Shown: positions 8,004 through 18,167, counted from the first letter of the stretch. The stretch is 64,000 bases of DNA from Novosphingobium sp. (GCA_017745295.1 JAGHZR010000007.1:62001-126000); one strand, 5' to 3'. Made by a program: numbers and translations. Notes: a model not told the origin generated them from the letters alone.

Positions 8004-9590
8004 ATGATCGACATGGCAGTGGTGGAACTATCACGGCTGCAGTTCGCCTTGACGGCACTGTACCATTTTCTCTTTGTTCCCCTGACATTGGGCCTTTCCT
8101 TTATTATAGTAATTACGGAAAGTGTTTATGTCATAACCGACCGTCCCATCTGGCGGGACGTGACCCGGTTCTGGGGCAAGCTCTTCGGAATCAATTTCGT
8201 GCTCGGCGTGGCCACCGGCCTCACCATGGAGTTCGAGTTCGGCACCAACTGGGCCTATTACTCGCACTACGTGGGAGACATCTTCGGTGCTCCGTTGGCG
8301 ATCGAGGGCCTGATGGCCTTCTTCCTCGAAGCCACCTTCGTCGGCCTGATGTTCTTCGGCTGGGACCGCCTTTCCAAGCGCGGCCACCTGCTGACGACGA
8401 TCATGGTCGCGGTCGGCTCGAACCTCTCGGCGCTGTGGATTCTCATCGCCAACGGCTGGATGCAGCACCCCACGGGCGCTGTCTTCAATCCCGAGACGAT
8501 GCGCATGGAAGTCTCGAACTTCAAGGACGTGCTCTTCAACCCGGTGGCGCAGGCCAAGTTCGTCCACACCGTCAGCGCGGGCTATGTCTGCGCCAGCGTC
8601 TTCGTGCTGGGCGTGTCCTGCTACTACCTGCTGCGCGGCCGCCACATGGAACTGGCCAAGCGCAGCTTCACTGTGGCGGCGGCGTTCGGCCTCGCTTCCT
8701 CGCTCTCGGTCGTCGTGCTGGGCGACGAGAGCGGCTATGCTCTCACCGACAACCAGCAGATGAAGCTGGCCGCGATGGAAGGCATGTGGGAAACCGAACA
8801 GGCCCCCGCCGGGCTGACGCTTTTCGGCATTCCCTCCAACTCCGCGCATGAGACCGCCTACGAGATCAAGGTGCCCTATGTGCTGGGCCTGATCGCGACG
8901 CGCAGCCTCTCGGGCGAAGTGGCCGGTATCGTGCCGCTGGTGGAACGGGCCGACTACCGCATTCGTCAGGGTGTGATCGCCTATGACGCGGTGGAAAAGC
9001 TCAAGGTCAACCGCAACGATCTGGTCGCACGCGAGGCGTGGGAGCGTCACAAGAGCGACCTCGGCTATGCCCTCTTGCTCAAGCGCTTCGTCGCCGACCC
9101 GCGCCAAGCCGACGACGCGACGATCGCCAAGGCGGCCTGGAGCACCGTGCCCAACGTACCGGCGCTGTTCTTCATGTTCCGCATCATGGCGGGGCTGGGC
9201 TTCTTCTTCATCCTGTTCTTCGCGACCGCTTTCGCCTTTTCGGTCCGCCGCCGGTTCGACCGCAAGTGGTTCCTGCGCACCGCCGTTCTGGCCATGCCGC
9301 TGCCGTGGCTGGCGATCGAGATCGGCTGGCTCGTTGCCGAACTGGGCCGCCAGCCCTGGGCGGTGGACGGGGTGCAGCCGACGTTCCTCGGGGCATCGAG
9401 CCTGACGACGACCCAGATCTGGGCGACGATCTTCGGCTTCACCGCGCTCTACGGCGTGATGGCGGTGATCGAGGTGAAGCTGATGCTCTCGACCATCCGC
9501 CACGGACCCGAGGTCTACGAAGGCAGCGACGGCGAACCCACGCCCGAGCGCGCGCGCGCCACGACCTTCACCGCCATCCCGGCCGAGTAA
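8004..9590 (+). CDS. cydA: Cytochrome bd ubiquinol oxidase subunit I
   Basis: 528 residues, collinear with E. coli CydA throughout. Visible landmarks are ELSRLQFALTALYHFLFVPL with the haem b595 ligand His, the GLTMEFEFGTNW segment, HTVSAGYV with the second haem His, the GRQPW motif, and a long Q-loop (about residues 250-390), placing it in the long-Q-loop type. It oxidises ubiquinol and reduces oxygen to water in the inner membrane with high oxygen affinity and no proton pumping. cydB follows after 13 bases. ATG 8004 gives MIDMAVVELSRLQ; ATG 8013 is also possible. Confidence 0.96.
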   Translation: MIDMAVVELSRLQFALTALYHFLFVPLTLGLSFIIVITESVYVITDRPIWRDVTRFWGKLFGINFVLGVATGLTMEFEFGTNWAYYSHYVGDIFGAPLAIEGLMAFFLEATFVGLMFFGWDRLSKRGHLLTTIMVAVGSNLSALWILIANGWMQHPTGAVFNPETMRMEVSNFKDVLFNPVAQAKFVHTVSAGYVCASVFVLGVSCYYLLRGRHMELAKRSFTVAAAFGLASSLSVVVLGDESGYALTDNQQMKLAAMEGMWETEQAPAGLTLFGIPSNSAHETAYEIKVPYVLGLIATRSLSGEVAGIVPLVERADYRIRQGVIAYDAVEKLKVNRNDLVAREAWERHKSDLGYALLLKRFVADPRQADDATIAKAAWSTVPNVPALFFMFRIMAGLGFFFILFFATAFAFSVRRRFDRKWFLRTAVLAMPLPWLAIEIGWLVAELGRQPWAVDGVQPTFLGASSLTTTQIWATIFGFTALYGVMAVIEVKLMLSTIRHGPEVYEGSDGEPTPERARATTFTAIPAE

Positions 9591-9603
9591 GACGGAGGCC
9601 ACA

Positions 9604-10752
9604 ATGTCCATACCCTTCGATTACGAAACGATGCGGCTGATCTGGTGGACGCTGATGGGCGTCCTGCTCATCGGCTTCGCCCTGACCGACGGTTTCGACC
9701 TCGGCTCGGCCTCGCTCCTGCCCTTCGTGGGCCGTACCGATGCCGAGCGCCGCATGGTCATCAACGCCATCGGCCCGACCTGGGAAGGCAACCAGGTCTG
9801 GTTCATCCTCGGCGGCGGCGCGATCTTCGCGGCCTGGCCTTACGTCTATGCCGTGAGCTTCTCGGGCTTCTACCTCGCGATGTTCCTGGTCCTCTCGGCC
9901 CTCATCCTACGCCCCGTCGGCTTCAAGTACCGTTCGAAGAAGCCCGATCCGGCCTGGCGCTCGCGCTGGGACTGGGCGCTGTTCGTCGGCGGCTTCGTAC
10001 CGGCGCTGGTCTTCGGCGTGGCGGTCGGCAATGTCCTTCAGGGCGTGCCCTTCCGGCTCGATAGCGACATGCGCAGCTTCTACGAAGGCACGTTGCTCGG
10101 CCTGTTCAGCCCCTTCGCCCTGCTCGGCGGCCTCGTCTCGGTGGCGATGCTGGTGCTGCACGGCGCGGGCTGGCTGACCCTCAAGCTGGAGGACGGCCCG
10201 GTGCGCGACCGCGCCCAGCGCTACGGCCAGATCGCCGCGCTTGTCGCTTTCGTGCTCTACGCACTGGGCGGCGTCTGGCTGGCGATGGGCGATATCGGCT
10301 ACCGGGTGATCGGCGTTGCGGAGGCGGCAGGTCCGTCCAATCCGCGCATGACCGAGACCGCCCATGCGGCCGGAGCATGGCTCGCCAACTACGGCGCGCA
10401 TCCCTGGATGATCCTGGCCCCGCTGCTCGGCCTCGCCGGACCGCTGGTGGCGCTCATCGGCATTCGCGGACGCAAGGACGCGCTGGTCTTCGGGGGCTCC
10501 TCGATGGCGAACCTCGGCATTATCGCCTCGGTTGGACTGTCGATGTTTCCCTTCATCCTGCCCAGTTCGATCGACGCGCGTTCCAGCCTGCTCGTGTGGA
10601 ACGCCTCGTCCAGCCATACGACGCTGTTCATCATGCTGCTGGTGACGGTGATCCTGCTGCCGATCGTGCTGGTCTATACGGCCTGGGCCTACAAGGTGAT
10701 GTTCGGCCGGATCACGACGCGCGACGTCAACCTCAACCCCGATTTCTACTGA
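9604..10752 (+). CDS. cydB: Cytochrome bd ubiquinol oxidase subunit II
   Basis: 382 residues with eight to nine membrane helices, starting MSIPFDYETMRLIWWTLMG and containing the family motif LTDGFDLG (subunit II, proton-channel side) and GPTWEGNQVWFILGGGA. It pairs with CydA to form the oxidase core. GGAGG precedes the ATG. Length equals E. coli CydB (379). cydX starts 10 bases after its stop. Confidence 0.96.
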   Translation: MSIPFDYETMRLIWWTLMGVLLIGFALTDGFDLGSASLLPFVGRTDAERRMVINAIGPTWEGNQVWFILGGGAIFAAWPYVYAVSFSGFYLAMFLVLSALILRPVGFKYRSKKPDPAWRSRWDWALFVGGFVPALVFGVAVGNVLQGVPFRLDSDMRSFYEGTLLGLFSPFALLGGLVSVAMLVLHGAGWLTLKLEDGPVRDRAQRYGQIAALVAFVLYALGGVWLAMGDIGYRVIGVAEAAGPSNPRMTETAHAAGAWLANYGAHPWMILAPLLGLAGPLVALIGIRGRKDALVFGGSSMANLGIIASVGLSMFPFILPSSIDARSSLLVWNASSSHTTLFIMLLVTVILLPIVLVYTAWAYKVMFGRITTRDVNLNPDFY

Positions 10753-10762
10753 GGAAACGACA

Positions 10763-10879
10763 ATGTGGTATTTCACATGGATACTCGGCGTCGGCCTGGC
10801 CGTCGGCTTCGGCATCATCAACGGCGTATGGGTGGAGTTCCACACCGATCCGGCGGATGAAAAGACCGTGCTCGACTGA
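10763..10879 (+). CDS. cydX: Cytochrome bd accessory small subunit CydX
   Basis: A 38-residue, single-helix membrane protein beginning MWYFTWILGVGLAVGFGI, nearly identical at its start to E. coli CydX (MWYFAWILG). CydX packs against CydA and stabilises the oxidase haems. A GAGGAAA ribosome site precedes the ATG, and the gene is ten bases behind cydB. The acidic tail (PADEKTVLD) resembles other CydX tails. It is easily missed because of its length. Confidence 0.93.
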   Translation: MWYFTWILGVGLAVGFGIINGVWVEFHTDPADEKTVLD

Positions 10880-10894
10880 AGCGGTGGGCACAGA

Positions 10895-10931
10895 AAAAAG
10901 GGCAGGAGGCCGACGGCATCCTGCCCTTTTT
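10895..10931. terminator. Bidirectional rho-independent terminator
   Basis: A 13-bp perfect stem (AAAAAGGGCAGGA at 10895-10907, complement at 10919-10931) with an 11-base loop, having A-tracts and T-tracts on both flanks. It ends cydABX on the plus strand and the aldehyde dehydrogenase gene on the minus strand. Confidence 0.88.
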
Positions 10932-10947
10932 GCATCGGTGCGGTCGG

Positions 10948-12399
10948 TCAGGCCGGCTTGATGCCCATGCAGAGGTACTTGACCTCCATGTAGTCATCGA
11001 GGCCGTAGTGCGATCCCTCGCGGCCAAGGCCGGACTGCTTCACGCCGCCGAACGGCGCCACTTCGGTGGAGATCAGCCCGGTGTTGATGCCGACCATGCC
11101 CGCCTCCAGCGCCTCGGCCACGCGCCAGACGCGGCTGAGGTCCGATGCGTAGAAGTAGCTGGCGAGGCCGAACTCGGTATCGTTGGCCATGCGGATGGCA
11201 TCGGCCTCCTCGGTGAAGCGGATCACGCCTGCGAGCGGCCCGAAAGTCTCCTCGCGCGCCAGCTTCATGTCCGGCTTCACGCCCGAAACCACAGTGGGAT
11301 TGAAGAACGAGCCGCCGCGCGCGTTGCGCTGGCCGCCCGCCAGCACTGTCGCGCCGCCCGCCAGCGCATCCTCCAGATGCTCTTCCACTTTCTCGACTGC
11401 CTTTTCGTCGATCAGCGGGCCGACTTCGGTGCCTTCGTCCAGGCCGTAGCCGACTTTCATGGCCGAGACGCGGCTGGCCAGCTTCTCCACGAACTCGTCG
11501 TAGACACCGTCCTGCACATAGAAGCGGTTGGTGCACACGCAGGTCTGGCCGCCGTTGCGGAACTTGGAGATCATCGCGCCGTCGATCGCGGCATCGACAT
11601 CGGCATCGTCGAAGACGAGGAACGGTGCATTGCCGCCCAGTTCCATCGAGGTCTTCTTGATCGTTTCGGCACATTCCCGCAGCAGGTCGCGGCCGATCTC
11701 GGTGGAGCCGGTGAACGTCAGCTTGGCGACTTTGGGGCTGGCGGTCAATGCGGAGCCGATCTGCCCGGCGCTGCCGGTCACGACATTGACGACGCCCGCC
11801 GGAATGCCCGCCAGCTCGCAGAGATGCGCGATGGCAAGCGCCGAATAGGGCGTGGCCGAAGCGGGCTTGATGACGATCGTGCAGCCCGCCGCCAGCGCCG
11901 GTCCCAGCTTGCGGGTAATCATCGCATTGGGGAAATTCCAGGGGGTGATCGCGGCGACGACGCCGACACCCTGTTTGATGACGACGATACGGCGGTCGGC
12001 GGCATGGCCGGGGATGGTGTCGCCATAGGCGCGCTTGGCCTCTTCGGCGAACCATTCGATGAAGCTGGCGCCATAGGCGATCTCGCCGCGCCCTTCGGCC
12101 AGCGGTTTGCCCTGTTCGCGGGTGAGCAGTTCGCCGAGGTCGTCCTGATGCGCGATCATTAAATCGAACAGCTTGCGCATCAGTTTCGCACGTTCGCCCG
12201 CCGTTTTTGCGCGCCAGGCGGGCAGCGCGCGCTCGGCGGCGTCGATGGCGCGATGGGTTTCGTCCGCGCCCATCTTCGGCACCGTGCCCAGCACCGCGCC
12301 GCTGCCGGGGTCCGTCACTTCGAACGTGGCTCCGCTGTCGGCATCGCACCACTGGCCGTCTATGTAGCACTGCTGCCGGAGGAAATCGGTGAAAGCCAT
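10948..12399 (-). CDS. gabD: NAD(P)-dependent succinate-semialdehyde dehydrogenase
   Basis: 483 residues of the aldehyde dehydrogenase superfamily. Visible are the catalytic Glu in SMELGGNAPFLV, the catalytic Cys in NGGQTCVCTNR, and the GSTEIGR nucleotide-binding loop. The CVCTNRFYVQDGVYDEF stretch and the length fit GabD-type enzymes, which oxidise succinate semialdehyde to succinate. The start is ATG 12399 (MAFTDFLRQQ); longer in-frame starts extend into non-conserved sequence. It is monocistronic, convergent with cydX across a shared terminator. A related glutarate-semialdehyde activity cannot be excluded. Confidence 0.82.
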   Translation of the reverse strand: MAFTDFLRQQCYIDGQWCDADSGATFEVTDPGSGAVLGTVPKMGADETHRAIDAAERALPAWRAKTAGERAKLMRKLFDLMIAHQDDLGELLTREQGKPLAEGRGEIAYGASFIEWFAEEAKRAYGDTIPGHAADRRIVVIKQGVGVVAAITPWNFPNAMITRKLGPALAAGCTIVIKPASATPYSALAIAHLCELAGIPAGVVNVVTGSAGQIGSALTASPKVAKLTFTGSTEIGRDLLRECAETIKKTSMELGGNAPFLVFDDADVDAAIDGAMISKFRNGGQTCVCTNRFYVQDGVYDEFVEKLASRVSAMKVGYGLDEGTEVGPLIDEKAVEKVEEHLEDALAGGATVLAGGQRNARGGSFFNPTVVSGVKPDMKLAREETFGPLAGVIRFTEEADAIRMANDTEFGLASYFYASDLSRVWRVAEALEAGMVGINTGLISTEVAPFGGVKQSGLGREGSHYGLDDYMEVKYLCMGIKPA

Positions 12400-12628
12400 C
12401 GTCTTGCGGATCCTCGCTGGTTTTGCTTGCCCCATTCCTGAGGCCGCAGGCTGCCGTGGAGATATGCAGCCCCGGATAGCGAGGCAACCGCCGACCGATC
12501 GAGAGGTTCCAGCCAGCGCCTGCGCGATTGGTGAGCGCGGGGAGGCATTTTTCCGGCAGTGGCCTCTAGGCAAGCGACGGACGAAAATGTCAGGCTGACC
12601 GGCGATAACAGAAGGGCAGGATGCCGCC

Positions 12629-13645
12629 ATGACCGTTCATTACCCGCCGCCTCCGCGCCGGACGGCCAATCCGGCCCCGCCTCGCCCCGTCAATTCGCTG
12701 CGCCGAACCTCCAGCATCGACGTCGCCTGGCCCGACGGGGTGGACGGAGAGCGTTTGTTTGTCGGCCGTGCGCGCGACTATCGGACCGGGCCGGATGGCC
12801 GCGGTCGCACGCTGGCCACGGGCGAATTCTCGCTGCGGATGAGCGAGGACAAGACGATCACCGAAATCGCCGCGGAGCCTGCCCCGGCAAACCTCGATCG
12901 GCTTGTCGGTGCCCGCGCAGGCGGGCACTTGCGCATGACCTTGCGCGAGATCATGCCCGAACTGATTGCGAAGGCCGACCCGCTCTATCTCGTGCTCGAC
13001 GACCTTTCCGGGACCGCGCTCGTCTCCTCCTTCGCATGGGGGCAGTGGTTTCCAGAGCGGATGGAAATGCTGAAGAAACGGCTGGGCGGCGGCCTTGAGG
13101 ACAATCCGGTGCTGGCCCAGCGCGCCAATGTCTGCTGGGGGCTTCAGGAGGGCAACAGCGGCGTTACCGGCGGCGTGGCGCTGGAAAACGTGGCCGATGC
13201 GGATGCCGGGCACTTGCGCAATCCCGCCGATCCCGAAGGCTGGCATCCGTTCTTCGAACACGAAGGCCCCGGCTTCCGCCGCGCCCGCCGCATCGATGTG
13301 ACGCGGGACGGCGGCCTGGTCCGCATCGCCTCGGCCTTTCAGGACAGCGCGAAGCTGCGCGAAGGCGGCTGCGTCGCCATCCACGAATACGACCTTGGCG
13401 CGACCGTCGATGCGGAAACGCTGGAAGTGCTGAGCCTCGATGCCGAGGCGCGCATCCTGCCGTTTCGCGAATGCCCGGGCGCCGTCCATAATGTGGCGCG
13501 GCTGGTCGGCCGGGACTTGCGCGGGGTGCGGGAGGATGTGCTGGAAATGCTGCGCGGTCCGGAAGGCTGCACGCATCTCAACGATGCCCTGCGTGCGCTG
13601 GCCGATGTGCCCCGATTGTTGGAGGAACTGGTGGAGGCGGCTTGA
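12629..13645 (+). CDS. DUF2889 domain protein
   Basis: 338 residues. The C-terminal ending GCTHLNDALRALADVPRLL, with a conserved Cys and His, is characteristic of DUF2889, a family of unknown function frequent in sphingomonads and near CoA-metabolism genes. There is no signal peptide or membrane helix, so it is probably cytoplasmic. The N-terminal 30 residues are Pro/Arg-rich and probably disordered. It is divergent from gabD (229-bp gap, no clear promoter motif) and convergent with the MaoC gene. Confidence 0.75.
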   Translation: MTVHYPPPPRRTANPAPPRPVNSLRRTSSIDVAWPDGVDGERLFVGRARDYRTGPDGRGRTLATGEFSLRMSEDKTITEIAAEPAPANLDRLVGARAGGHLRMTLREIMPELIAKADPLYLVLDDLSGTALVSSFAWGQWFPERMEMLKKRLGGGLEDNPVLAQRANVCWGLQEGNSGVTGGVALENVADADAGHLRNPADPEGWHPFFEHEGPGFRRARRIDVTRDGGLVRIASAFQDSAKLREGGCVAIHEYDLGATVDAETLEVLSLDAEARILPFRECPGAVHNVARLVGRDLRGVREDVLEMLRGPEGCTHLNDALRALADVPRLLEELVEAA

Positions 13646-13714
13646 AGAGGGGAAAAGGCATTCTGGGGGATGATCCCCCAGACCCGCGGAATATGGGCGC
13701 CGCGCTGAGTGCGA

Positions 13715-14167
13715 TCAGGCGCCTTTCTTCTTCAGCAATACGCTGCGCAGGCAGGAAAGCGCCACTTCGCCGCGCTGGTTGGTCAGTTCGTGCCGAAAAA
13801 CCACGATCCCCTGCGAGGGCCGGGACTTGCTTTCGCGCATCTCGACCACTTCGCTTGTGCAGGTCAGCGTATCGCCGATGAAGGTCGGTTTCGGCGTCAC
13901 CACTTTGTCGAAGCCCAGGTTGGCGATCAGCGTGCCCACCGTCGTATCCGCGATCGACAGGCCCACAGCGAGGCTGAAGGTGAAAGTGGAGTTGACCAGG
14001 ATCTGTCCGAACTCGCTCTTCTTCGCGAATTCCGCATCGAGGTGCAGCGGCTGCATGTTGTGCGTCATCGCCGAGAACATCAGGTTGTCGGTCTCGGTGA
14101 CAGTGCGGCTTGGCTGGTGGGTGATCCGGTCGCCCACCGTCCATTCGTCGAAGAATCGTCCCGGCAT
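13715..14167 (-). CDS. MaoC-like (hotdog-fold) enoyl-CoA hydratase
   Basis: 150 residues with a single hotdog domain. The hydratase-2 type motif is present as SAMTHNMQPLHLDAEFAKK, followed by FGQILVNSTFTFSLAVGL. Such enzymes hydrate short or branched enoyl-CoAs in the cytoplasm. The gene starts two bases after the GNAT stop codon and is the last gene of the mccB-mccA-GNAT-maoC operon, so it could act on a product of methylcrotonyl-CoA carboxylation or a related branched acyl-CoA (inference). Confidence 0.82.
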   Translation of the reverse strand: MPGRFFDEWTVGDRITHQPSRTVTETDNLMFSAMTHNMQPLHLDAEFAKKSEFGQILVNSTFTFSLAVGLSIADTTVGTLIANLGFDKVVTPKPTFIGDTLTCTSEVVEMRESKSRPSQGIVVFRHELTNQRGEVALSCLRSVLLKKKGA

Positions 14168-14169
14168 CG

Positions 14170-14640
14170 TCAGTCCCCCTGGTCGAGCATGAGCTTGAAA
14201 CCGGCGTGGCTCTTGCTCCAGCCCAGCCGTTCGTAAAAGCGGTGCGCATCGGTGCGCGCATTGTTCGACGTCAGCTGGACCAGCTTGCAGCCCCGCTCGC
14301 GGCAGCGCGCGACGGCCCAGTCGATCATCCGCGAGCCGAGACCCTGGCCGCGCACCGAACTGTCGATCCGCACCGCCTCGATCTGGCCGCGCCAGGCGCC
14401 GCGCATCAGCAGGCCGGGGATGAAGGTAAGCTGCATCGTGCCGACGATCCGCCCTTCGAACTCCGCGATCATCAGCAACTGATCCGGCGACGCGTCGATC
14501 ACGCGAAAGGCTTCGAGATAGGCCGGATCGAGCGGCAGACCGGCATCGTCGGCATCGCCGATCTGGTCCTGCGCCAGCATGACGACGATGGCGGGAAGAT
14601 CGTCCTCGCGTGCGTCGCGCATGACCAGTTCGCCGCTCAT
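14170..14640 (-). CDS. GNAT family N-acetyltransferase
   Basis: 156 residues. The acetyl-CoA pyrophosphate loop is visible as RIDSSVRGQGLGSRMI (R/Q-x-x-G-x-G/A type), with the C-terminal HRFYERLGW typical of small GNAT enzymes. The start codon overlaps the mccA stop (ATGA), so it is translationally coupled in the carboxylase operon. The substrate is unknown. The location suggests acetylation linked to acyl-CoA metabolism, for example lysine acetylation of a pathway enzyme, but this is inference only. Confidence 0.85.
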   Translation of the reverse strand: MSGELVMRDAREDDLPAIVVMLAQDQIGDADDAGLPLDPAYLEAFRVIDASPDQLLMIAEFEGRIVGTMQLTFIPGLLMRGAWRGQIEAVRIDSSVRGQGLGSRMIDWAVARCRERGCKLVQLTSNNARTDAHRFYERLGWSKSHAGFKLMLDQGD

Positions 14641-16493
14641 GCGGGGGTTTCCTCGATAGCTTCCTCGATCCGTGCCAGCAGTGTCTCGACCTGGACTTGC
14701 GCCCCGGCCACGGCTTCGAGTTCGGCCACCACGCCGTCGAACGGGGCGGTGAGGGTGTGTTCCATCTTCATGGCTTCGAGCGTTAGCAGCTTCTGCCCTT
14801 TCGTCACCGCCTGTCCCTTGGTGACGTCCACGGCGATCACCTTGCCGGGCATCGGGGCGAGGATCGCGCCCGAGGCATCCGCGCCGCCATGAACACCGTC
14901 GCGGCGCCACGGCGTGAGCAGCCAGGCCTGTCCCTGCTCGGTGACGAGCACGGCTTCGTCGGGTTCCTCGCTGCCTTCCCCCGTCAGCGCGATCTCCACT
15001 TTCTCGCCGTCGAGCGAGAACCAAGCCGACCGCGCCGGTGCCGCATTGAGGCGGAAACCGGCAAGCGGAGTCATGGGCACGAGCGAATTGGCGGCAGCCT
15101 CCAGCACTTCGTCCGAGGGCACTGGGGCCTCGGCCATCGCCTCGCCGTCGCGGCCGATCAGCCCTGTATCGACCTTGCCCGCCGCGAAGTCGGGATGCTG
15201 CAGGGCTTTGACGAGGAACGAGGCATTGGTGCGCACCGGCCAGACGGCGGTGTCCTCCAGCATCTCGCCCAGTCGTTCGCGGGCTTCCTCGCGGTCCTCG
15301 CCCCAGGCTATGACTTTGGCGATCATCGGATCGTAGAATGGCGAGACTTCCGCGCCTTCATAGACGCCGGTGTCGATACGGCCGCCTTCCGCCTCGCCGA
15401 ACTCCAGTAGTTCCAGCTTGCCGATGCTGGGCAGGAAGCCCTTGGCCGGGTCTTCGGCATAGAGGCGCGCTTCCATCGCCCAGCCGTCGATGGTGAGGTC
15501 TTCCTGCGACTTCGGCAGTTTCCCGCCGCTCGCCACCACCAGCTGCCACTCGACGAGATCGACGCCGGTGATCTCCTCCGTCACTGGATGCTCGACCTGA
15601 AGGCGCGTGTTCATTTCCATGAACCAGATCCGGTCGGCGGAAAGCTGGCCCGAGCCGTCGGCGATGAATTCGATGGTGCCCGCGCCGACATAGTCGACGG
15701 CTTTTGCGGCACGCACCGCCGCGGCGCAGAGCGCCTCGCGCGTGGCGGCATCCATGCCGGGCGCGGGGGCTTCCTCGATCACCTTCTGGTGGCGGCGCTG
15801 GAGCGAGCAGTCGCGCTCGAACAGGTGCACGACATTGCCGTGGCTGTCGCCGAAGACCTGCACTTCGATGTGGCGCGGGCTGGCGATGTACTTCTCGATC
15901 AGCACATGGTCGTTGCCGAACGAGGAGGCCGCCTCGCGCTTGCACGAAGCGAGCGCGTCAACGAACGCCTCAGGCGCCTCGACCAGCCGCATGCCCTTGC
16001 CGCCGCCGCCCGCAACGGCCTTGATGAGCACCGGATAGCCGATCTTCGCGGCCTCTTCGGCGAGGAAAGCGGGGTCCTGATTGGCGCCCATGTAGCCCGG
16101 CGTTACCGGAACCCCGGCCTCCGCCATCAGCGTCTTGGCCGCGTCCTTGAGGCCCATCGCGGTGATCGAGGACGGGTTCGGCCCGACCCAGACCAGCCCG
16201 GCGTCCATCACCGCCTGCGCGAAGTCGGCATTTTCCGACAGGAAGCCGTAGCCGGGGTGGATCGCCCCGGCGCCGGTCTGCCGGGCGGCGGCAATGATCT
16301 TCTCACCGACGAGGTAGCTCTCGCGCACGGCCGAGGGGCCGATATGCACGGCCTCGTCCGCCTCGCGCACATGCAGGGCCTCGGCGTCCGCATCGGAATA
16401 GACCGCGACGGTGCGGATGCCCATCTGGCGGGCAGTGCGGATGACGCGGCAGGCGATCTCGCCGCGATTGGCGATCAGAAGCGATTGAATCAT
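14637..16493 (-). CDS. mccA: Biotin carboxylase/BCCP subunit of an acyl-CoA carboxylase, probably 3-methylcrotonyl-CoA carboxylase alpha
   Basis: 618 residues: biotin carboxylase (from SLLIANRGEIACRVIRTA, ATP-grasp Gly-rich loop AVAGGGGKGMR, EHPVTEEITG) and a C-terminal biotinyl domain with EAMKMEHTL, where the Lys is biotinylated. It charges biotin with bicarbonate using ATP for transfer by MccB. The start is ATG 16493 (MIQSLLIANRGE), 22 bases after mccB. Specificity is taken from the partner's sequence type; propionyl-CoA or geranyl-CoA carboxylase alpha subunits look similar. Confidence 0.88.
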   Translation of the reverse strand: MIQSLLIANRGEIACRVIRTARQMGIRTVAVYSDADAEALHVREADEAVHIGPSAVRESYLVGEKIIAAARQTGAGAIHPGYGFLSENADFAQAVMDAGLVWVGPNPSSITAMGLKDAAKTLMAEAGVPVTPGYMGANQDPAFLAEEAAKIGYPVLIKAVAGGGGKGMRLVEAPEAFVDALASCKREAASSFGNDHVLIEKYIASPRHIEVQVFGDSHGNVVHLFERDCSLQRRHQKVIEEAPAPGMDAATREALCAAAVRAAKAVDYVGAGTIEFIADGSGQLSADRIWFMEMNTRLQVEHPVTEEITGVDLVEWQLVVASGGKLPKSQEDLTIDGWAMEARLYAEDPAKGFLPSIGKLELLEFGEAEGGRIDTGVYEGAEVSPFYDPMIAKVIAWGEDREEARERLGEMLEDTAVWPVRTNASFLVKALQHPDFAAGKVDTGLIGRDGEAMAEAPVPSDEVLEAAANSLVPMTPLAGFRLNAAPARSAWFSLDGEKVEIALTGEGSEEPDEAVLVTEQGQAWLLTPWRRDGVHGGADASGAILAPMPGKVIAVDVTKGQAVTKGQKLLTLEAMKMEHTLTAPFDGVVAELEAVAGAQVQVETLLARIEEAIEETPA

Positions 16494-16515
16494 GTCTTGT
16501 CTCCCGTTCCGCCGC

Positions 16516-18117
16516 TCACATCCGGAACACCCCGAAGCGGGGTGCCTCCGGAATCGGGGCTTCGAGGCATGCCGCGAGTGCAAGGCCCAGAACGTCGCGG
16601 GTCTGCGCCGGGTCGATCACGCCGTCGTCCCACATGCGCGCGGTGGCGTAATAGGGGTTGCCCTCGTCCTCGTACTTCTGGCGGATCGGCGCCTTGAAGG
16701 CCTCGGTTTCCTCGGGCGACCACTTGGCAGCGTCGCGGTGGACGGTTGCCAGCACCGAAGCGGCCTGCTCGCCGCCCATTACCGAAATGCGCGCATTGGG
16801 CCAGGTGAACAGGAAGCGCGGGTCGTAGGCGCGCCCGCACATGCCGTAATTGCCCGCGCCGAACGAGCCGCCGATCAGCACCGTGATCTTCGGCACCGTG
16901 GCGGTGGCGACGGCGGTGACGAGCTTGGCGCCATGCTTGGCGATGCCTTCCGCCTCGTACTTGCCGCCGACCATGAAGCCGGAGATGTTCTGGAGGAACA
17001 GCAGCGGAATGCGGCGCTGGCAGGCCAGTTCGATGAAATGCGCGCCCTTCTGGGCGGACTCCGAGAACAGCACGCCGTTGTTGGCGAGGATGGCCACCGG
17101 CTGCCCGTGGATATGCGCGAAACCGCAGACCAGCGTGCTGCCGTAGAGCGCCTTGAACTCGTGGAACTCGCTGCCGTCGACGATGCGGGCGATCACCTCA
17201 TGTACGTCGTAAGGTGCGCGCACGTCCTCGGGCACGATCGCGTAAAGTTCCTCGGGATCGTACTTGGGCGGGCGCGGCGCGCGCAGCGGCTGGTCGTGGT
17301 GATGCAGCGGGCCGAGATGGCTGACGATATCGCGCACGATGGTCAGCGCGTGCTCGTCGTTGTCGGCAAGATGATCGGTCACGCCCGACTTGCGGCTGTG
17401 GAGGTCGCCGCCGCCGAGGTCTTCGGCCGAGATCACTTCGCCCGTCGCCGCCTGCACCAGCGGCGGACCGGCGAGGAAGATCGTGCCCTGTTCCTTCACG
17501 ATCACCGATTCGTCGCTCATCGCCGGGACATAGGCGCCGCCGGCGGTGCAGCTTCCCATCACGCAGGCGACTTGCGGAATGCCTTTCGATGACATCTGCG
17601 CCTGGTTGAAGAAGATGCGGCCGAAGTGATCGCGGTCCGGGAAGACCTCGGCCTGATGCGGCAGGTTGGCGCCGCCGCTGTCGACGAGGTAGATGCACGG
17701 CAGGTTGTTTTCCTGGGCGATCTCCTGGGCGCGGACGTGCTTCTTCACGGTGATCGGGTAATAGGTGCCGCCTTTCACGGTGGCATCGTTGCAGACGATC
17801 ATGCACTGGCGGCCGGAGACGGTGCCGATCGCGGTAATCAGGCCCGCACCGGGAATTTCGTCCTCGTAGAGGCCCTCGGCGGCGAGCTGTCCCAGTTCCA
17901 GCAGGGGCGAACCGGGGTCGAGCAGTCGCTCCACCCGTTCGCGCGGCAGGAGCTTGCCCCGTGCGACATGGCGTTCGCGCGATTTCGCATTCCCGCCGAG
18001 CGCCGCCGTGGCGACCTTGGCGTGCAGCTCCGCGACCAGCGCACGGTTGTGCCGGTCCCGCGCCTGCGCTTCGGAGCTGTCGAGATTCAGGCTGGTCTGG
18101 AGCACCGGTGCGCTCAT
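16516..18117 (-). CDS. mccB: Carboxyltransferase subunit, 3-methylcrotonyl-CoA carboxylase beta type
   Basis: 533 residues from ATG 18117 ([10 protein letters not shown]). The sequence follows MCC beta closely: [37 protein letters not shown] and [17 protein letters not shown], plus the C-terminal crotonase-like half with [17 protein letters not shown]. It transfers CO2 from carboxybiotin to 3-methylcrotonyl-CoA in leucine/isovalerate breakdown. Geranyl-CoA carboxylase (AtuC) is the main alternative because the two families are close. It is the first gene of the operon; a LysR gene and a dyad operator lie just upstream. Confidence 0.88.
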   Translation of the reverse strand: MSAPVLQTSLNLDSSEAQARDRHNRALVAELHAKVATAALGGNAKSRERHVARGKLLPRERVERLLDPGSPLLELGQLAAEGLYEDEIPGAGLITAIGTVSGRQCMIVCNDATVKGGTYYPITVKKHVRAQEIAQENNLPCIYLVDSGGANLPHQAEVFPDRDHFGRIFFNQAQMSSKGIPQVACVMGSCTAGGAYVPAMSDESVIVKEQGTIFLAGPPLVQAATGEVISAEDLGGGDLHSRKSGVTDHLADNDEHALTIVRDIVSHLGPLHHHDQPLRAPRPPKYDPEELYAIVPEDVRAPYDVHEVIARIVDGSEFHEFKALYGSTLVCGFAHIHGQPVAILANNGVLFSESAQKGAHFIELACQRRIPLLFLQNISGFMVGGKYEAEGIAKHGAKLVTAVATATVPKITVLIGGSFGAGNYGMCGRAYDPRFLFTWPNARISVMGGEQAASVLATVHRDAAKWSPEETEAFKAPIRQKYEDEGNPYYATARMWDDGVIDPAQTRDVLGLALAACLEAPIPEAPRFGVFRM

Positions 18118-18167
18118 GCTTGTTTCTCCGGTCCGGCCGTTTCGGCCTCTTCCCAAGTTCGAAGGAT